DNA of 64,000 nucleotides, taken from contig NZ_CP031413.1 of the NCBI RefSeq assembly GCF_003367355.1, positions 2,150,921 through 2,214,920 on the forward strand, read 5' to 3'. The stretch's first letter is position 1; every line of letters starts with the position of its first letter. This stretch comes from Lysobacter sp. TY2-98 (lineage in GTDB: Bacteria > Pseudomonadota > Gammaproteobacteria > Xanthomonadales > Xanthomonadaceae). The position numbers were made by a program, and so were the translations under genes. Positions 47,918 to 57,737 of the stretch are shown here, piece by piece. The notes below the pieces were generated by a model, which was not told the origin of the DNA, searched no databases, and was given only the letters and a program-made list of their open reading frames with translations.

Positions 47918-50347
47918 TCAGACCCGCGGCGGGTCGGTCTCGCGGTCCCAGTGGCGATGCTGGGAGACGGCCGCGACGAACGCCTCGAGCGCCGCATCGG
48001 TGTCGTCGCCATCCATCACCAGCAGGCCCGGGTCCGGCGTGCCGTCCGGCAGTTCGGTCGGCAGCCCCGCCGCCTCGACCAGTCGCTGCGACGCGCCGAG
48101 CGCGAGGATGGTCTTGCAGTGGCGGTACTGGTCCTTGAGGCCTTCGAGCATGCGACCGTTGGCGAGCAGCGCGTCGACCGCCTGGTCGCCGTCGGGCAGC
48201 ACCATCGCGTCGAACAGGAACGCGGGTTCGTTCTCGAGCGAGGCGTCGGCGTCGAGCACTTCGCCGTCGGCGGTGCGCACCGGCCCGATGCGCGGGCCGA
48301 CCAGGCGCGGCACCGCACCTTCGTCGAGCAAGGCCGATTGCAACGCCGTGACCGTCGCGCCGTCGACGCCATCGGCCACGACGATCGCGATCTGGCGCGT
48401 GCGGATGCTGCCGTCGCCCGGTCGAGCGAGCAGCGACAGCGCATCGGAGACCGCGACTTCCGGTTTCGGCGGCTTCGCCAGCACCGGCGGCATCGGCGCG
48501 GGCACGTCCATGCCCAGCCCACTCGCGACACCTTCGGCAAGCACGTCGGACACGTTCGCCAGCATCGACACGACGCGTTCGCGCACCGCCGGCACCGTCA
48601 CCTTCGACAGCTCGAAGCGGAACGCCGCGATGATGTGCGCCTGTTCGATCGGCGTCTGGCTGTCGAAGAACAGGCGCGCCTGGTTGAAGTGTTCGGCGAA
48701 CTTCTCCGGCTTGCCGCGCACTTCATTGGCGTCGATCGGTTCGGGGAACGCGACGAAACCGGCCGCGCCCGCCTGGAACGGACAACCGCCCGCAAGACTG
48801 TTGGGTTCGTACGACACGCGGCCGCGATGGATCGCCTGTCGGTGCAGGCCGTCGCGCTGGTTGTTGTGCACCGGCGCGATCGGCGCGTTGATCGGGATCT
48901 CGTGGAAGTTGGGCCCGCCGAGCCGAGTGATCTGCGTATCGACGTAGGAATGGATGCGCCCGGCGAGTAGCGGATCGTTCGTGAAGTCGATACCGGGAAC
49001 GACGTGGGCGGTGCAGAACGCGACCTGCTCGGTCTCGGCGAAGAAGTTGTCCGGATTGCGATCGAGCACGAGGCGGCCGACGGTGCGCAGCGGCACCAGC
49101 TCTTCGGGCACGAGCTTGGTGGCATCGAGTACGTCGAAGCTGAAGCTTTCGGCCTGTTCTTCGGTGAACACCTGCAGGCCGAGTTCGTACTCGGGATACG
49201 CGCCGGCTTCGATCGCTTCCCACAGATCGCGACGGTGGTAGTCGGGATCGGCACCGGAAATCTTGACGGCTTCGTCCCACACCAGCGAGTGCGTACCAAG
49301 CACCGGCGTCCAGTGGAACTTCACGAATACCGCGCGGCCCTTCGCGTTGACGAGCCGGAACGTGTGCACGCCGAAGCCCTGCATGGTGCGATAGCTGCGC
49401 GGAATCGCCCGGTCGCTCATCTGCCACAGCAGCATGTGCGTGGACTCGGGCATCAGCGACACGAAATCCCAGAACGTATCGTGCGCACTCGCCGCCTGCG
49501 GCATCGCGTGGTGCGGCTCGGGCTTCACCGCATGCACGAGGTCGGGGAACTTCATCGCGTCCTGGATGAAGAACACCGGGATGTTGTTGCCGACGAGATC
49601 CCAGTTGCCCTGCTCGGTGTAGAACTTCACCGCGAAGCCGCGCACGTCGCGCGCCGTATCCTTGCTGCCGCGCTCGCCCGCCACGGTCGAGAAGCGCACG
49701 AAAACCGGCGTGCGCTTGCCTTTCGCCTGGAACGGCGCGGCGACGGTGAGGTCGGTGAGCGGCTCGTAGCACTCGAAGAAGCCGTGCGCCGCAGAGCCGC
49801 GTGCATGCACGACGCGCTCGGGAATGCGTTCATGGTCGAAGTGCGTGATCTTCTCGCGGAGGATGAAGTCCTTGAGCAGCGCGGGACCGCGCACGCCTGC
49901 CTTCAGCGAGTTCTGGTTGTCGGCGACCGGCACGCCCTGGTTGGTGGTGATGGCCTGTCCGGTGGAGTCGACGCGCACGCGGTCGAGCGGATCGACGGTC
50001 GGATTCTCGCCAAGCGCCGCCGGCGCGCCGGTCTTGTCGCTGACGTTGACTTCGCTGAGCGTGCTGGCGCCGACGATGGGTTCGATGCCGACGTGATCGC
50101 CTTCCGGCGCGACGGGCAGCGCGCCACGTTTCGCGTACTCGCTGGCCTTCGCGGTGTTGGTCGGCATCGCGGCGGCGACCTGCTGCGTCTGCGCCATCTT
50201 CTCCGCCGCTGCGTCGCCCGTGCCCGGAGGCGGGGCCTTCGCACTGCCGCTGTCGGTCTTGCGCGCGGCGGCCTTGCCGCCCGTTGCGCGGCTGGAGGCG
50301 CTCTTGCGTGTCGGTGACGCCTTGCCGGCCGACTTCTTCGTAGCCAT
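47918..50347 (-). CDS. katE: Large-subunit (HPII-type) catalase
   Basis: 809 residues. Heme clade-2 catalase core: distal His in [15 protein letters not shown], Asn in [19 protein letters not shown], and proximal Tyr in [13 protein letters not shown]-terminal flavodoxin/GATase1-like domain of about 160 residues ([29 protein letters not shown]) is typical of KatE. The N-terminus is extended by about 50 residues rich in Lys, Ala, Ser and Arg ([26 protein letters not shown]). The enzyme disproportionates H2O2 in stationary phase. The ATG at 50347 is five codons inside the open frame. Confidence 0.96.
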   Translation of the reverse strand: MATKKSAGKASPTRKSASSRATGGKAAARKTDSGSAKAPPPGTGDAAAEKMAQTQQVAAAMPTNTAKASEYAKRGALPVAPEGDHVGIEPIVGASTLSEVNVSDKTGAPAALGENPTVDPLDRVRVDSTGQAITTNQGVPVADNQNSLKAGVRGPALLKDFILREKITHFDHERIPERVVHARGSAAHGFFECYEPLTDLTVAAPFQAKGKRTPVFVRFSTVAGERGSKDTARDVRGFAVKFYTEQGNWDLVGNNIPVFFIQDAMKFPDLVHAVKPEPHHAMPQAASAHDTFWDFVSLMPESTHMLLWQMSDRAIPRSYRTMQGFGVHTFRLVNAKGRAVFVKFHWTPVLGTHSLVWDEAVKISGADPDYHRRDLWEAIEAGAYPEYELGLQVFTEEQAESFSFDVLDATKLVPEELVPLRTVGRLVLDRNPDNFFAETEQVAFCTAHVVPGIDFTNDPLLAGRIHSYVDTQITRLGGPNFHEIPINAPIAPVHNNQRDGLHRQAIHRGRVSYEPNSLAGGCPFQAGAAGFVAFPEPIDANEVRGKPEKFAEHFNQARLFFDSQTPIEQAHIIAAFRFELSKVTVPAVRERVVSMLANVSDVLAEGVASGLGMDVPAPMPPVLAKPPKPEVAVSDALSLLARPGDGSIRTRQIAIVVADGVDGATVTALQSALLDEGAVPRLVGPRIGPVRTADGEVLDADASLENEPAFLFDAMVLPDGDQAVDALLANGRMLEGLKDQYRHCKTILALGASQRLVEAAGLPTELPDGTPDPGLLVMDGDDTDAALEAFVAAVSQHRHWDRETDPPRV

Positions 50348-50567
50348 GGAATGTCCTGTCATGCGGAGGGGCCGCCGCAGGCTAGGTGCGGTTCCGTGAT
50401 GGCCGGTTCATAGCGACCGCATGCATGGCGGACGGGCTCTGCAGTGCCGGGCGACGCGGACTATGAGCCGGACACCGCGGAGAGCGACGCCGCACGCGGC
50501 GCGCCCGCCATTGGTTCGAAGCGCGGCTCTGCTAGATTCGCGGCGTCCCGGGGGAGACCGAAGCCGC

Positions 50568-52448
50568 ATGGCGCACAACCAATTTGCACTGCTGGGCCAG
50601 CGACGCTTCGCGCCCTTCTTCGCCACGCAGGCGATCGGTGCGTTCAACGACAACGTCTACCGCCAGGCCATCATCGGCCTGCTCGCCTTCCTCGCCGTGG
50701 GCACGGCGGAGACGACGCTCTACGCCAACCTCGCGCCGGCGATCTTCATCGTGCCGTTCTTCCTGTTCTCCGCGCTCGCGGGGCAGATCGCGGAGAAGTA
50801 CGAGAAGTCGCGACTGATCCGCGCGATCAACCTGTTCGGCATCGCGGTGATGGCGGTGGCGGCGGTCGGTTTCGCGCTCAAGAGCCTGCCGGTGCTGATG
50901 GTCGCGCTGTTCCTCACCGGCCTGCATGCGACGTTGTTCGGGCCGGTGAAGTATTCGATCCTGCCGGCGGTGCTGGAACCGCGCGAGCTCACCGGCGGCA
51001 ATGGCCTGGTGGAGATGGGCACGTCGGTGGCGATCCTGCTCGGCATGCTCGCCGGTGGCGGCATCTTCGCGCTCGGTCATGCGCAGGCGCCACTCATCGC
51101 AGCCGTCGCGGTGTTCGCGCTGGCCGTGCTGGGCTACATCGTGTGTCGCGCGATTCCGCGCTCGGATGCGAATGCGCCCGACCTGCAGGTCAGCTTCAAT
51201 CCGGTGCCCGAATCGCTGCGCATCCTGCGCATGTCGCGCAAGCAGCTCGCGGTGCGCAATTCGATCCTCGGCGTGTCGTGGTTCTGGTTCGTCGGCACGG
51301 TGCTGACGTCGCAGCTGCCGGCGTATGCCGAAGTGAATCTCGGCAACGGCCATCTCTATCTGTTCGCGCTCGCGTTGTTCTCGGTCGGCACCGGCGTGGG
51401 TTCGGTGCTGTGCGAGAAGCTCTCGGCGCGCACCGTCGAAATCGGCCTCGTGCCGGTCGGTGCGTTCGGCATCACCGCGTTCCTGCTCGACCTGTACTTC
51501 GCACGCACCGGCGCGCCGCCGGCGACGGGCCTGTCGCTGCGCGAATTCCTCGCCGCGCCGGGTGGGCTGCGCATCGCCATCGCGCTGGCGGGGGTTGGCC
51601 TGTCGGTCGGCATCTTCGTGGTGCCGTTGTTCGCGCTGATCCAGAGCCGCACGCCGAGGGTGGAGCTGTCGCGTGTGATCGCGGCGATGAACATCCAGAA
51701 CTCGGTGTTCATCGTGATGGCCGCGCTCGGTGCGATCGCGCTGCAGCGCTACCTGCACTGGACGGTGCCGCAGCTGTTCCTCGCACTCGCGATCGCAAAT
51801 GCGCTGGTGATGCTGTGGATTCTCAGCATCGTGCCGGAGTTCGCGATGCGCTTCGTCAGCTGGGTGCTGGTGCGCTCGCTGTACAAGCTGCGCCCGCGCG
51901 GTATCGACGCCATTCCGGACGAAGGCCCCGCCCTGATCGTCTGCAACCATGTCAGCTACATGGACGCGCTGATCCTCGCCGGCACCATTCCGCGGCCGGT
52001 GCGCTTCGTCATGTACTACAAGATCTTCAACGCGCCGGTCATGCGCTGGATCTTCAGGACGGCGAAGGCGATTCCGATTGCCGGGGCGCGCGAGGATCCC
52101 GTGCTGATGCAGAAGGCGTTCGACGAGATCGATGCGGCGCTCGCCGAAGGCGAGCTGGTCGGCATCTTTCCCGAAGGCGGACTGACCAAGGACGGCGAGA
52201 TCGCCGCGTTCAAGTCGGGCGTCGAAAAGATTCTCGAGCGGCGCCAGGTGCCGGTGGTGCCGATGGCGCTGCGCGGCATGTGGGCGAGCATGTGGAGCCG
52301 TCGCGACGGCCGCCTCGGTCGCGCCCGCGTGCCGCGTCGCTTCCGCGCGCATGTCGACGTCGTCGCCGATGCGCCCGTCGACGGCGCGAATGTCACCGCC
52401 GAATCACTGGAAGTGCAGGTGCGCGAGCTGCGCGGCTCGGCCGCCTGA
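50568..52448 (+). CDS. LplT-like MFS transporter fused to PlsC-type acyltransferase
   Basis: 626 residues. Residues 1-420 are a 12-helix MFS transporter resembling LplT, the lysophospholipid flippase (RFAPFFATQAIGAFNDNVYRQA, ALFLTGLHATLFGPVKYSILP). Residues 430-610 are a PlsC-type acyltransferase with the NHVSYMDALIL (HX4D) and FPEGGLTKDGEI motifs. In Enterobacteria LplT and Aas work as a pair or fusion that imports lysophospholipid and re-acylates it; here there is no acyl-ACP synthetase domain, so the acyl donor may be acyl-ACP or acyl-CoA. The frame upstream of 50568 is out of context. Confidence 0.87.
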   Translation: MAHNQFALLGQRRFAPFFATQAIGAFNDNVYRQAIIGLLAFLAVGTAETTLYANLAPAIFIVPFFLFSALAGQIAEKYEKSRLIRAINLFGIAVMAVAAVGFALKSLPVLMVALFLTGLHATLFGPVKYSILPAVLEPRELTGGNGLVEMGTSVAILLGMLAGGGIFALGHAQAPLIAAVAVFALAVLGYIVCRAIPRSDANAPDLQVSFNPVPESLRILRMSRKQLAVRNSILGVSWFWFVGTVLTSQLPAYAEVNLGNGHLYLFALALFSVGTGVGSVLCEKLSARTVEIGLVPVGAFGITAFLLDLYFARTGAPPATGLSLREFLAAPGGLRIAIALAGVGLSVGIFVVPLFALIQSRTPRVELSRVIAAMNIQNSVFIVMAALGAIALQRYLHWTVPQLFLALAIANALVMLWILSIVPEFAMRFVSWVLVRSLYKLRPRGIDAIPDEGPALIVCNHVSYMDALILAGTIPRPVRFVMYYKIFNAPVMRWIFRTAKAIPIAGAREDPVLMQKAFDEIDAALAEGELVGIFPEGGLTKDGEIAAFKSGVEKILERRQVPVVPMALRGMWASMWSRRDGRLGRARVPRRFRAHVDVVADAPVDGANVTAESLEVQVRELRGSAA

Positions 52449-52513
52449 CCGATGCGCCTGCTAGCATCACCCAAGTTTTCCGTTTCCCGACCCAACCATA
52501 AGGACGCCGCACC

Positions 52514-52879
52514 ATGAGCACGCCGCCGCCCGTCATGCCGCCCCCGTCACCGATGCCGCCGCAGGCCGGTGGCGTTCCCGTTCCGAACTACATGGTGTGG
52601 TCGATCATCATCACCGTCGTATCGCTCTGCCTTTGCTGCGTGATCGGCACGATCCCGGGCATCGTCGCCATCGTGTTCTCGAGCAAGGTTAACGGCGCAC
52701 TCGATCGTGGCGACTTCGCCGAAGCCAAGCGTTCGTCCGACGCCGCCAAGCTGTGGTGCTGGATCACCACCGGCCTGTGCGCACTGGGCCTGCTGATCAA
52801 CATCGGCATGATGGCCACTGGCGGCATGGCGCGGTACACCGAGCGCCTGCAGCAGATCGAGCACATGCAGGGCCGATGA
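52514..52879 (+). CDS. CD225/dispanin family membrane protein
   Basis: 121 residues. A Pro-rich N-terminus (STPPPVMPPPSPMPPQAG) leads to the CD225 domain: YMVWSIIITVVSLCLCCVIGTIPGIVAIVFSSKVNGALDRGDF, with the intramembrane helix, and a second membrane helix near the C-terminus (LWCWITTGLCALGLLINIGM). Bacterial dispanins are uncharacterised. The last four bases overlap the DUF2752 start, forming a two-gene unit. Confidence 0.88.
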   Translation: MSTPPPVMPPPSPMPPQAGGVPVPNYMVWSIIITVVSLCLCCVIGTIPGIVAIVFSSKVNGALDRGDFAEAKRSSDAAKLWCWITTGLCALGLLINIGMMATGGMARYTERLQQIEHMQGR

Positions 52880-53289
52880 TCGCGCTCGACGCCCGTCGCA
52901 AGGTGATCGCCGCCGCGCTCGGCGCGACGGCGGTCGCGGGCGTCGCCCTGCTCTATCGTTTCGATCCCAACTCGGCAGCAAGCCCGCTGCCGGGTTGCAT
53001 CTTCCACGCACTCACCGGCCTGTACTGCCCGGGCTGCGGCATGACGCGCATGCTGCATGCGCTGGTGCATGGCGACATCGCGGGCGCAGCGTCGATGAAC
53101 GTGCTTGCGCTGCTCGGGCTGCCGGTGCTCGCGCTGTTCGCGTTCGAGCAATTCGCGCAGCGTCGTGTGCTTGAAGGCGCCGTGCGACGCATCGCCTTCG
53201 ACGGCCGCCTCTGGATCATCGCCGCCCTTCTGTTCGGCGTGCTGCGCAACCTGCCCTGGGCGCCTTTCAGCGCGCTGGCGCCGGGCTGA
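52876..53289 (+). CDS. DUF2752 membrane protein
   Basis: 137 residues. The hallmark CPGCGMTR follows CIFHALTGLY and is followed by three to four hydrophobic segments (AAALGATAVAGVALLY, NVLALLGLPVLALFAFEQF, LWIIAALLFGVLRN). Function is unknown. ATGA overlap with the dispanin gene suggests they act together. It runs 23 bases into the convergent nudC gene. Confidence 0.86.
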   Translation: MIALDARRKVIAAALGATAVAGVALLYRFDPNSAASPLPGCIFHALTGLYCPGCGMTRMLHALVHGDIAGAASMNVLALLGLPVLALFAFEQFAQRRVLEGAVRRIAFDGRLWIIAALLFGVLRNLPWAPFSALAPG

Positions 53290-54202
53290 GCGCCGCCGTC
53301 GCGTCCAGCCACTCGCGCACGAGCCAGTGTGCGATCGAAATCCGGGACGGCATTAGCAGCGGCGCGTCCGCGGTATCGCCGCGCTCTTCCGCCGCGAGCG
53401 CCTCGACGATCTCCTCGCGCTCGAACCAGCGCGCATGCTCGAGCTCTTCGCTGTCGCGCACATCGCCAGGCTCGGCGACTGCGATGAAGCCCAGCATCAG
53501 CGACGTCGGAAACGGCCACGGCTGCGAGCCGAGGTAACGGCTCGCGACGACTCGAACACCGGTCTCTTCCATCACTTCGCGCGCGACCGCCTGCTCCAGC
53601 GTCTCGCCCGGCTCGACGAAACCCGCGATCACCGAGTGACGTCGCGCCGGCCATGCCGCCTGCCGACCGAGCAGCAGACGCGAGCCCTCGCCCACCGCGA
53701 CGATCACCGCCGGATCAGTGCGTGGGTAGTGCTCGCGCGTGCAACGCAGGCAGCGACCGAGCCAGCCGGCGCGCACGAATTCGATGTCACCGCCACAGAA
53801 GCCGCAGTAGCGATGACGCAGATGCCAGTGATGCAGCGCGTGCGCGGTCGCGTAGGCATTCGCTTCGAGCGGTGACCACGATGCCGCGGCCGTGCGCAGA
53901 TCGATATGCGCGTCGCCCAGATCTGCCCGCGGGAGCGCGAACCAGGCTTGGCCGGTGGCGTCGAGCCCGAGGAAATAGGCGTCGTCGCTCGACGCCGCCA
54001 GCGCATCGCCGCGCACGACGACGGGATAACCGGAGGCATCGGCAGCGGCACGCCCTTCGCTGTCCAGCCGCAGCACGCGCGCTTCGGGCCACAGCGACGC
54101 AAGCGCCTTCCCGTCACCACGCAGATGATCGGCGCGATCGAGCGGCGCGAATCCGCTTGCATCTCCGACGAGCGAGTACGGCGCGTCGGAAGCGGACGTC
54201 AT
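53267..54202 (-). CDS. nudC: NAD(+) diphosphatase (NADH pyrophosphatase)
   Basis: 311 residues. Zinc site CGFCGGD...[14 protein letters not shown] (four Cys), Nudix box [22 protein letters not shown], and the NudC signature SQPWPFPTS that recognises NAD(H). It hydrolyses NADH to AMP and NMNH and removes NAD caps from RNA. It overlaps the erpA stop by four bases (ATGA), so it is read from the erpA promoter. Confidence 0.95.
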   Translation of the reverse strand: MTSASDAPYSLVGDASGFAPLDRADHLRGDGKALASLWPEARVLRLDSEGRAAADASGYPVVVRGDALAASSDDAYFLGLDATGQAWFALPRADLGDAHIDLRTAAASWSPLEANAYATAHALHHWHLRHRYCGFCGGDIEFVRAGWLGRCLRCTREHYPRTDPAVIVAVGEGSRLLLGRQAAWPARRHSVIAGFVEPGETLEQAVAREVMEETGVRVVASRYLGSQPWPFPTSLMLGFIAVAEPGDVRDSEELEHARWFEREEIVEALAAEERGDTADAPLLMPSRISIAHWLVREWLDATAALSPAPAR

Positions 54203-54573
54203 GCGGAGAACGAGGATCCGCAGCCGCAGGTGGTCTTCGCGTTCGGATTACGGATCACGAACTGCGCGCCATGCAGCGATTCCGTGTAGTCGACTTCCGC
54301 GCCCATCAGGTACTGCAGGCTCAGCGGATCGACGACGAGCGTCACGCCATCGGTCTCGACCGCGAGGTCGTCGTCGGCGCGCTCTTCGTCGAATTCGAAG
54401 CCGTACTGGAAGCCCGAACAGCCACCACCCTGGATGTAGACCCGCAGGTTGAGGCTGTCGTTGCCTTCTTCGTCGATCAGCTGCCGCACTTTCGCGGCGG
54501 CGGCCGAGGTGAACGCCAGCGGTCGCTCCAGCGACTGGTAACCGGGCGCCGTCGGCAGGTCGATCATGTTCAT
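54199..54573 (-). CDS. erpA: Iron-sulfur cluster insertion protein ErpA
   Basis: 124 residues, A-type carrier. Cluster-binding cysteines are in [17 protein letters not shown] and TTCGCGSSF, as in ErpA/IscA. The start at 54573 ([11 protein letters not shown]) is chosen because the region further upstream is shadow; MIDLPT two codons later is an alternative. It is essential in many proteobacteria for isoprenoid and respiratory Fe-S enzymes. Confidence 0.94.
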   Translation of the reverse strand: MNMIDLPTAPGYQSLERPLAFTSAAAAKVRQLIDEEGNDSLNLRVYIQGGGCSGFQYGFEFDEERADDDLAVETDGVTLVVDPLSLQYLMGAEVDYTESLHGAQFVIRNPNAKTTCGCGSSFSA

Positions 54574-54631
54574 GTGCGCAGGATACCAGCGGGCCTCGCA
54601 ACGCCCGGCCAACGGCGCCGCGACGCTGGGT

Positions 54632-55318
54632 TCAGCGCGGGGCGCCCGCCTCTTCGGTGGCCTCGGCCCAGGTCAGCGGATGCTCGACCACGGCACCGCC
54701 GCGCGGTTGCAGTCGGACCGTGACCCGCGCCGGGGTAAAGCCCGCGGGCAGGAAGACATCGCCATCGATCTGCTGGAAATAGCGGAACGAATACGGCGCG
54801 CCCGGCGCCGCCGGTTGCTGGCGCAGCGTCGGCCAGTCGAGCGTCTCAAGCTTGCCCTGGCGGCTGCCTTCGATCGCGAGCGTGAGCGTGCCGGTGCTGA
54901 CGGCCGCGCGGTCGAGGTTCTGCGTCAACACCGCGCTGAAGTGCCAGGCCCCGCCCGGCTGACGGTGCAGCTGCAGCGCATGCACGCTCAGGCCGTGGCG
55001 CTGGCCCGTCGCGCCGACCAGCCGTTCGTAGAAGTCGACGTCGGCCTTCAGCTGTGCGATCTGCTCCTCGCGCTCCGCGAGCGTGGACTGCAGCTTGGCG
55101 TTGGCAGCGCGACTGATCTCATCCGAGCGCGACAGCGTGGCGACACGCTGCGCGAGCGCGTCCGTAGCGCCTGCATCGCCGGGCGCTGCGTGCCCACCGC
55201 GCGCGACCTGCCACACGCCCCAGGCGCCGAACACCAGCGCGAGCAGGAAGACGAGCAGAGCGGCGATGAGTCCGAACCCGGTGCGGGCGACGGCGGAGGG
55301 CGTCGGTCGCGTGGACAT
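54632..55318 (-). CDS. DUF6776-type single-pass membrane protein
   Basis: 228 residues: one N-terminal membrane helix ([24 protein letters not shown]), a coiled-coil stretch ([37 protein letters not shown]), and a beta-rich C-terminal domain ([48 protein letters not shown]). It resembles the DUF6776 proteins of xanthomonads and pseudomonads; function unknown. Confidence 0.8.
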   Translation of the reverse strand: MSTRPTPSAVARTGFGLIAALLVFLLALVFGAWGVWQVARGGHAAPGDAGATDALAQRVATLSRSDEISRAANAKLQSTLAEREEQIAQLKADVDFYERLVGATGQRHGLSVHALQLHRQPGGAWHFSAVLTQNLDRAAVSTGTLTLAIEGSRQGKLETLDWPTLRQQPAAPGAPYSFRYFQQIDGDVFLPAGFTPARVTVRLQPRGGAVVEHPLTWAEATEEAGAPR

Positions 55319-55413
55319 GGCGGCCTTTACGAAGCGGCAGTGCCCGCAGTATGCCCACGCCGCCTGCACGCGGGCGGTCGTTCCATTGCCGGTGGCGTTC
55401 TGGAGATTCCCCC

Positions 55414-56010
55414 ATGTCCGATGCCCCGCTGTTCGCGCTTGGCCTCGTTCTCGCCTGGTTGGCGGGAATCCGTGTCTACCTGACGGTCTTTGGCATCGGG
55501 CTGGCGGGCGCGCTGGGCTGGCTGCATCTGCCACCCGCGCTCGAGGCCGCGCAGTCACCGTGGGTGATCGGCGTCGCCGGCGCGCTCGCGCTGGTCGAAT
55601 TCTTTGCCGACAAGATTCCGGGCGTCGATTCGGCCTGGGACCTCGTGCACACGCTGCTGCGCGTGCCGGTCGGCGCCTTCCTCGCTGCGGCCGCGCTGTC
55701 GCCGGACGGGCATCTGGGCGCGGGCGCACTGGCGATGGGCGCGGGCGTCGCGCTCGCCAGCCACGGACTGAAATCCGGAACGCGCGCGCTGCTCAACATC
55801 TCTCCGGAGCCCGTGACCAACTGGGGCGCATCGCTGGGCGAGGACACCGCGACGGTCGGACTGCTGGCGCTGCTCGTCGCCCATCCGGTCGCGGCGCTCG
55901 TCGTCGTGCTCGCGATCAGCCTGCTCGTCGCGCTCGCGATCGGCTGGCTGTGGCGTCGCGTGCGCGGCGTGGTGCGACGGGCCGTCGGCACGCCGCGGCC
56001 CGTCGCCTGA
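55414..56010 (+). CDS. DUF4126 membrane protein
   Basis: 198 residues with four to five membrane helices and the family pattern GIRVYLTVFGIGLAGALGWLHLPPAL...FFADKIPGVDSAWDLVHT...SHGLKSGTRALLNISPEPVTNW. Function is unknown. The Arg-rich C-terminus (WRRVRGVVRRAV) places the last loop on the cytoplasmic side. Confidence 0.88.
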   Translation: MSDAPLFALGLVLAWLAGIRVYLTVFGIGLAGALGWLHLPPALEAAQSPWVIGVAGALALVEFFADKIPGVDSAWDLVHTLLRVPVGAFLAAAALSPDGHLGAGALAMGAGVALASHGLKSGTRALLNISPEPVTNWGASLGEDTATVGLLALLVAHPVAALVVVLAISLLVALAIGWLWRRVRGVVRRAVGTPRPVA

Positions 56011-56019
56011 CGTCGCGGA

Positions 56020-56490
56020 TCAGCTCTCGATCTTCGACTGCAGGTAGAGCGCGTCGCCGAGGCGATCCATCAGGCCGAGCTGCGTTTCGATCCAGTCGAT
56101 GTGCTCTTCCTCGGATTCGAGGATGTCGGCGAACAGCTGGCGGCTGACGTAGTCCTGCACCTGCTCGCAGTAGGCGATCGCTTCACGCAGCAGCGGCAGT
56201 GCCTCGTATTCGAGCGCCAGATCGCAGCCCAGCACTTCGCGCGGGTTCTCGCCGATCTTGAGCTTGCCCAGCGACTGGAAGTTCGGCAGCCCGTCGAGGA
56301 AGAGGATGCGTTCGGACAACTTGTCCGCGTGCTTCATCTCGTCGATCGACTCGTGGTACTCGTGGTCGGCGAGCTCTTTCAGCCCCCAGTTCTTCAGCAT
56401 CTTGGCGTGCAGAAAGTACTGGTTGATCGCGATCAGCTCGTTGTAGAGCGCGCGATTGAGGAATTCGATGACCTTGGCATCGCCCTTCAT
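56020..56490 (-). CDS. bfr: Bacterioferritin
   Basis: 156 residues. Met52, the axial heme ligand, is in [12 protein letters not shown]. The ferroxidase ligands Glu18, Glu51, His54 and a later Glu-Glu/His set ([11 protein letters not shown]) are present. It forms the 24-mer iron-storage shell with inter-dimer heme. It lies 80 bases after bfd in the same direction. Confidence 0.97.
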   Translation of the reverse strand: MKGDAKVIEFLNRALYNELIAINQYFLHAKMLKNWGLKELADHEYHESIDEMKHADKLSERILFLDGLPNFQSLGKLKIGENPREVLGCDLALEYEALPLLREAIAYCEQVQDYVSRQLFADILESEEEHIDWIETQLGLMDRLGDALYLQSKIES

Positions 56491-56570
56491 GGGCTGGCTC
56501 CGTGACACGGAGCGGGCACTCTAAACCGGTGCGCCGTCGTGCGGCGTAATGCGAATCGCCTGCGTTGCGG

Positions 56571-56777
56571 TCACGCCGCGACGGACAGCATCTCCAGCGG
56601 CACCGGCTGCAGCTGCGCGGCCGTCTCGTCGAGGATCGACGTCGCCATTTCGATGCAGCTGCCGCAGCTCGCGCCAGCGCCGGTGCGCATCGTCAGCTCC
56701 GTCATGCCCCGGCACCCGGACTCCGCCGCCTGGCGGATGTCGCGATCGGTGACGCCATTGCAGATGCACACGTACAT
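56571..56777 (-). CDS. bfd: Bacterioferritin-associated ferredoxin
   Basis: 68 residues. The [2Fe-2S] ligand pattern is MYVCICNGVT...GASCGSCIE. Bfd delivers electrons to bacterioferritin so stored iron is released under iron shortage. I start at 56777 because that is the natural Bfd N-terminus; the longer frame is shadow. A Fur-like box lies 44 bases upstream, and bfr follows. Confidence 0.93.
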   Translation of the reverse strand: MYVCICNGVTDRDIRQAAESGCRGMTELTMRTGAGASCGSCIEMATSILDETAAQLQPVPLEMLSVAA

Positions 56778-56820
56778 GAGGACCGGGTCGTTCGGTGGGA
56801 CGCCCACAGTCCAACACGAA

Positions 56821-56835
56821 TGAGAATGATTGTCA
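56821..56835 (-). promoter_or_regulatory. Fur-like box upstream of bfd
   Basis: The plus strand reads TGAGAATGATTGTCA, matching the 7-1-7 Fur pattern TGATAAT-N-ATTATCA at six of seven bases in each arm. It lies 44 bases before the bfd ATG and overlaps the rppH stop codon (TCA, 56833-56835). Confidence 0.7.
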
Positions 56836-57444
56836 ATTAGAGGCGGGTTCAGGTGTCCCGACCGATGGCGCGCCGAACCCGCCCGACCGCGGTCGCGAGC
56901 GGTGCGGCGACCGGCCGCCACGGGCGTCGCAGGGGTCAAGAACCGGCGTCGGGATAGCGGTGGCGCCGGCGAGCTGCCGGGCGGTGGGCGCCAGATGGCG
57001 CAGCGCCCGCGAATAGACGCCCCGCTTGAACGTCACCACGTGGTCCAGCGGGTACCAGAAATCGACCCAGCGCCAGTGGTCGAACTCCGGCTTCTCGGTC
57101 AGGTCGAGGCGCACCTCGGACTCGGCACCTTTCAGGTGCAGCAGGAACCACACCTGCTTCTGGCCGATGCAGACCAGCCGGTCACGGCGGCGGATCGCCC
57201 GCTGTGGCAACCGGTAGCGCAGCCAGCCGGGCGTCGCCGCCAGGACATCGACGTGCTCGGGCAGCAGACCGGTCTCCTCGCGGAGTTCCCGGTACATCGC
57301 CTCGATGGGCGTCTCGTCGGTATTCATCCCGCCCTGCGGGAACTGCCAGCCATCGCGATGGACACGACGGGCCCAGAACACCTGGCCGCCGGCATTCATG
57401 ATCACGATGCCCACGTTGGGGCGGTAGCCGTCCGGATCGATCAC
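56833..57444 (-). CDS. rppH: RNA pyrophosphohydrolase
   Basis: 203 residues from a GTG ([20 protein letters not shown]). The Nudix box is intact: [24 protein letters not shown] Trp-rich downstream part ([28 protein letters not shown]) fits RppH, which removes 5' pyrophosphate from mRNA to start decay. The C-terminal 45 residues are Arg/Pro/Gly-rich and not conserved. The gene's last three bases form part of the Fur-like box of bfd. Confidence 0.95.
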   Translation of the reverse strand: MIDPDGYRPNVGIVIMNAGGQVFWARRVHRDGWQFPQGGMNTDETPIEAMYRELREETGLLPEHVDVLAATPGWLRYRLPQRAIRRRDRLVCIGQKQVWFLLHLKGAESEVRLDLTEKPEFDHWRWVDFWYPLDHVVTFKRGVYSRALRHLAPTARQLAGATAIPTPVLDPCDARGGRSPHRSRPRSGGFGAPSVGTPEPASN

Positions 57445-57587
57445 GATGCGGACCTCGATTGCTTAGGCACGAAGCCACTGCGATCGACTCTGCCACGGGG
57501 ACCGGTGGACAACAAGCGAACGCCGTGTCGACGTGACGGACATTGACAGCCAGCGGCCGAACCGGAAGAATTCGCGGTTCACCGCAT
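57445..57587. other. Divergent intergenic region, rppH and tRNA promoters expected
   Basis: 143 bases between the rppH GTG and the tRNA. No ORF. Promoter elements for both genes should lie here, but I could not assign them with confidence. Confidence 0.4.
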
Positions 57588-57664
57588 GGCTATGTAGCTC
57601 AGCCGGTTAGAGCACAGCACTCATAATGCTGGGGTCGGTGGTTCGAGTCCACCCATAGCCACCA
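57588..57664 (+). tRNA. tRNA-Met (elongator, anticodon CAT), CCA encoded
   Basis: The 77-base cloverleaf folds well: acceptor GGCTATG/CATAGCC, D arm GCTC...GAGC, anticodon stem CAGCA/TGCTG with loop CTCATAA (CAT at 34-36), T arm GGTGG TTCGAGT CCACC, then A-CCA. It matches the elongator tRNA-Met rather than initiator tRNA, which has no C1-A72 mismatch here. A tRNA-Ile2 (lysidine) reading is less likely because the acceptor and stem sequence follow the Met pattern. Confidence 0.95.
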
Positions 57665-57679
57665 CGCGGTCGACCATCA

Positions 57680-57705
57680 AACCCTGCGACTTCGCGGGGT
57701 TTTTT
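57680..57705 (+). terminator. Terminator after tRNA-Met
   Basis: Stem AACCCTGCG / CGCGGGGTT with one G-T pair and an ACTT-type loop, followed by TTTTT. It is 16 bases past the tRNA CCA. Confidence 0.85.
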
Positions 57706-57737
57706 GTTTCCGATGAGGTCGCGATGCGACCGGTCGC

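Noticed and set aside
57588..57664. tRNA-Met as an integration site
   Set aside because: No integrase, direct repeat of the tRNA 3' end or mobile genes are found on either side.
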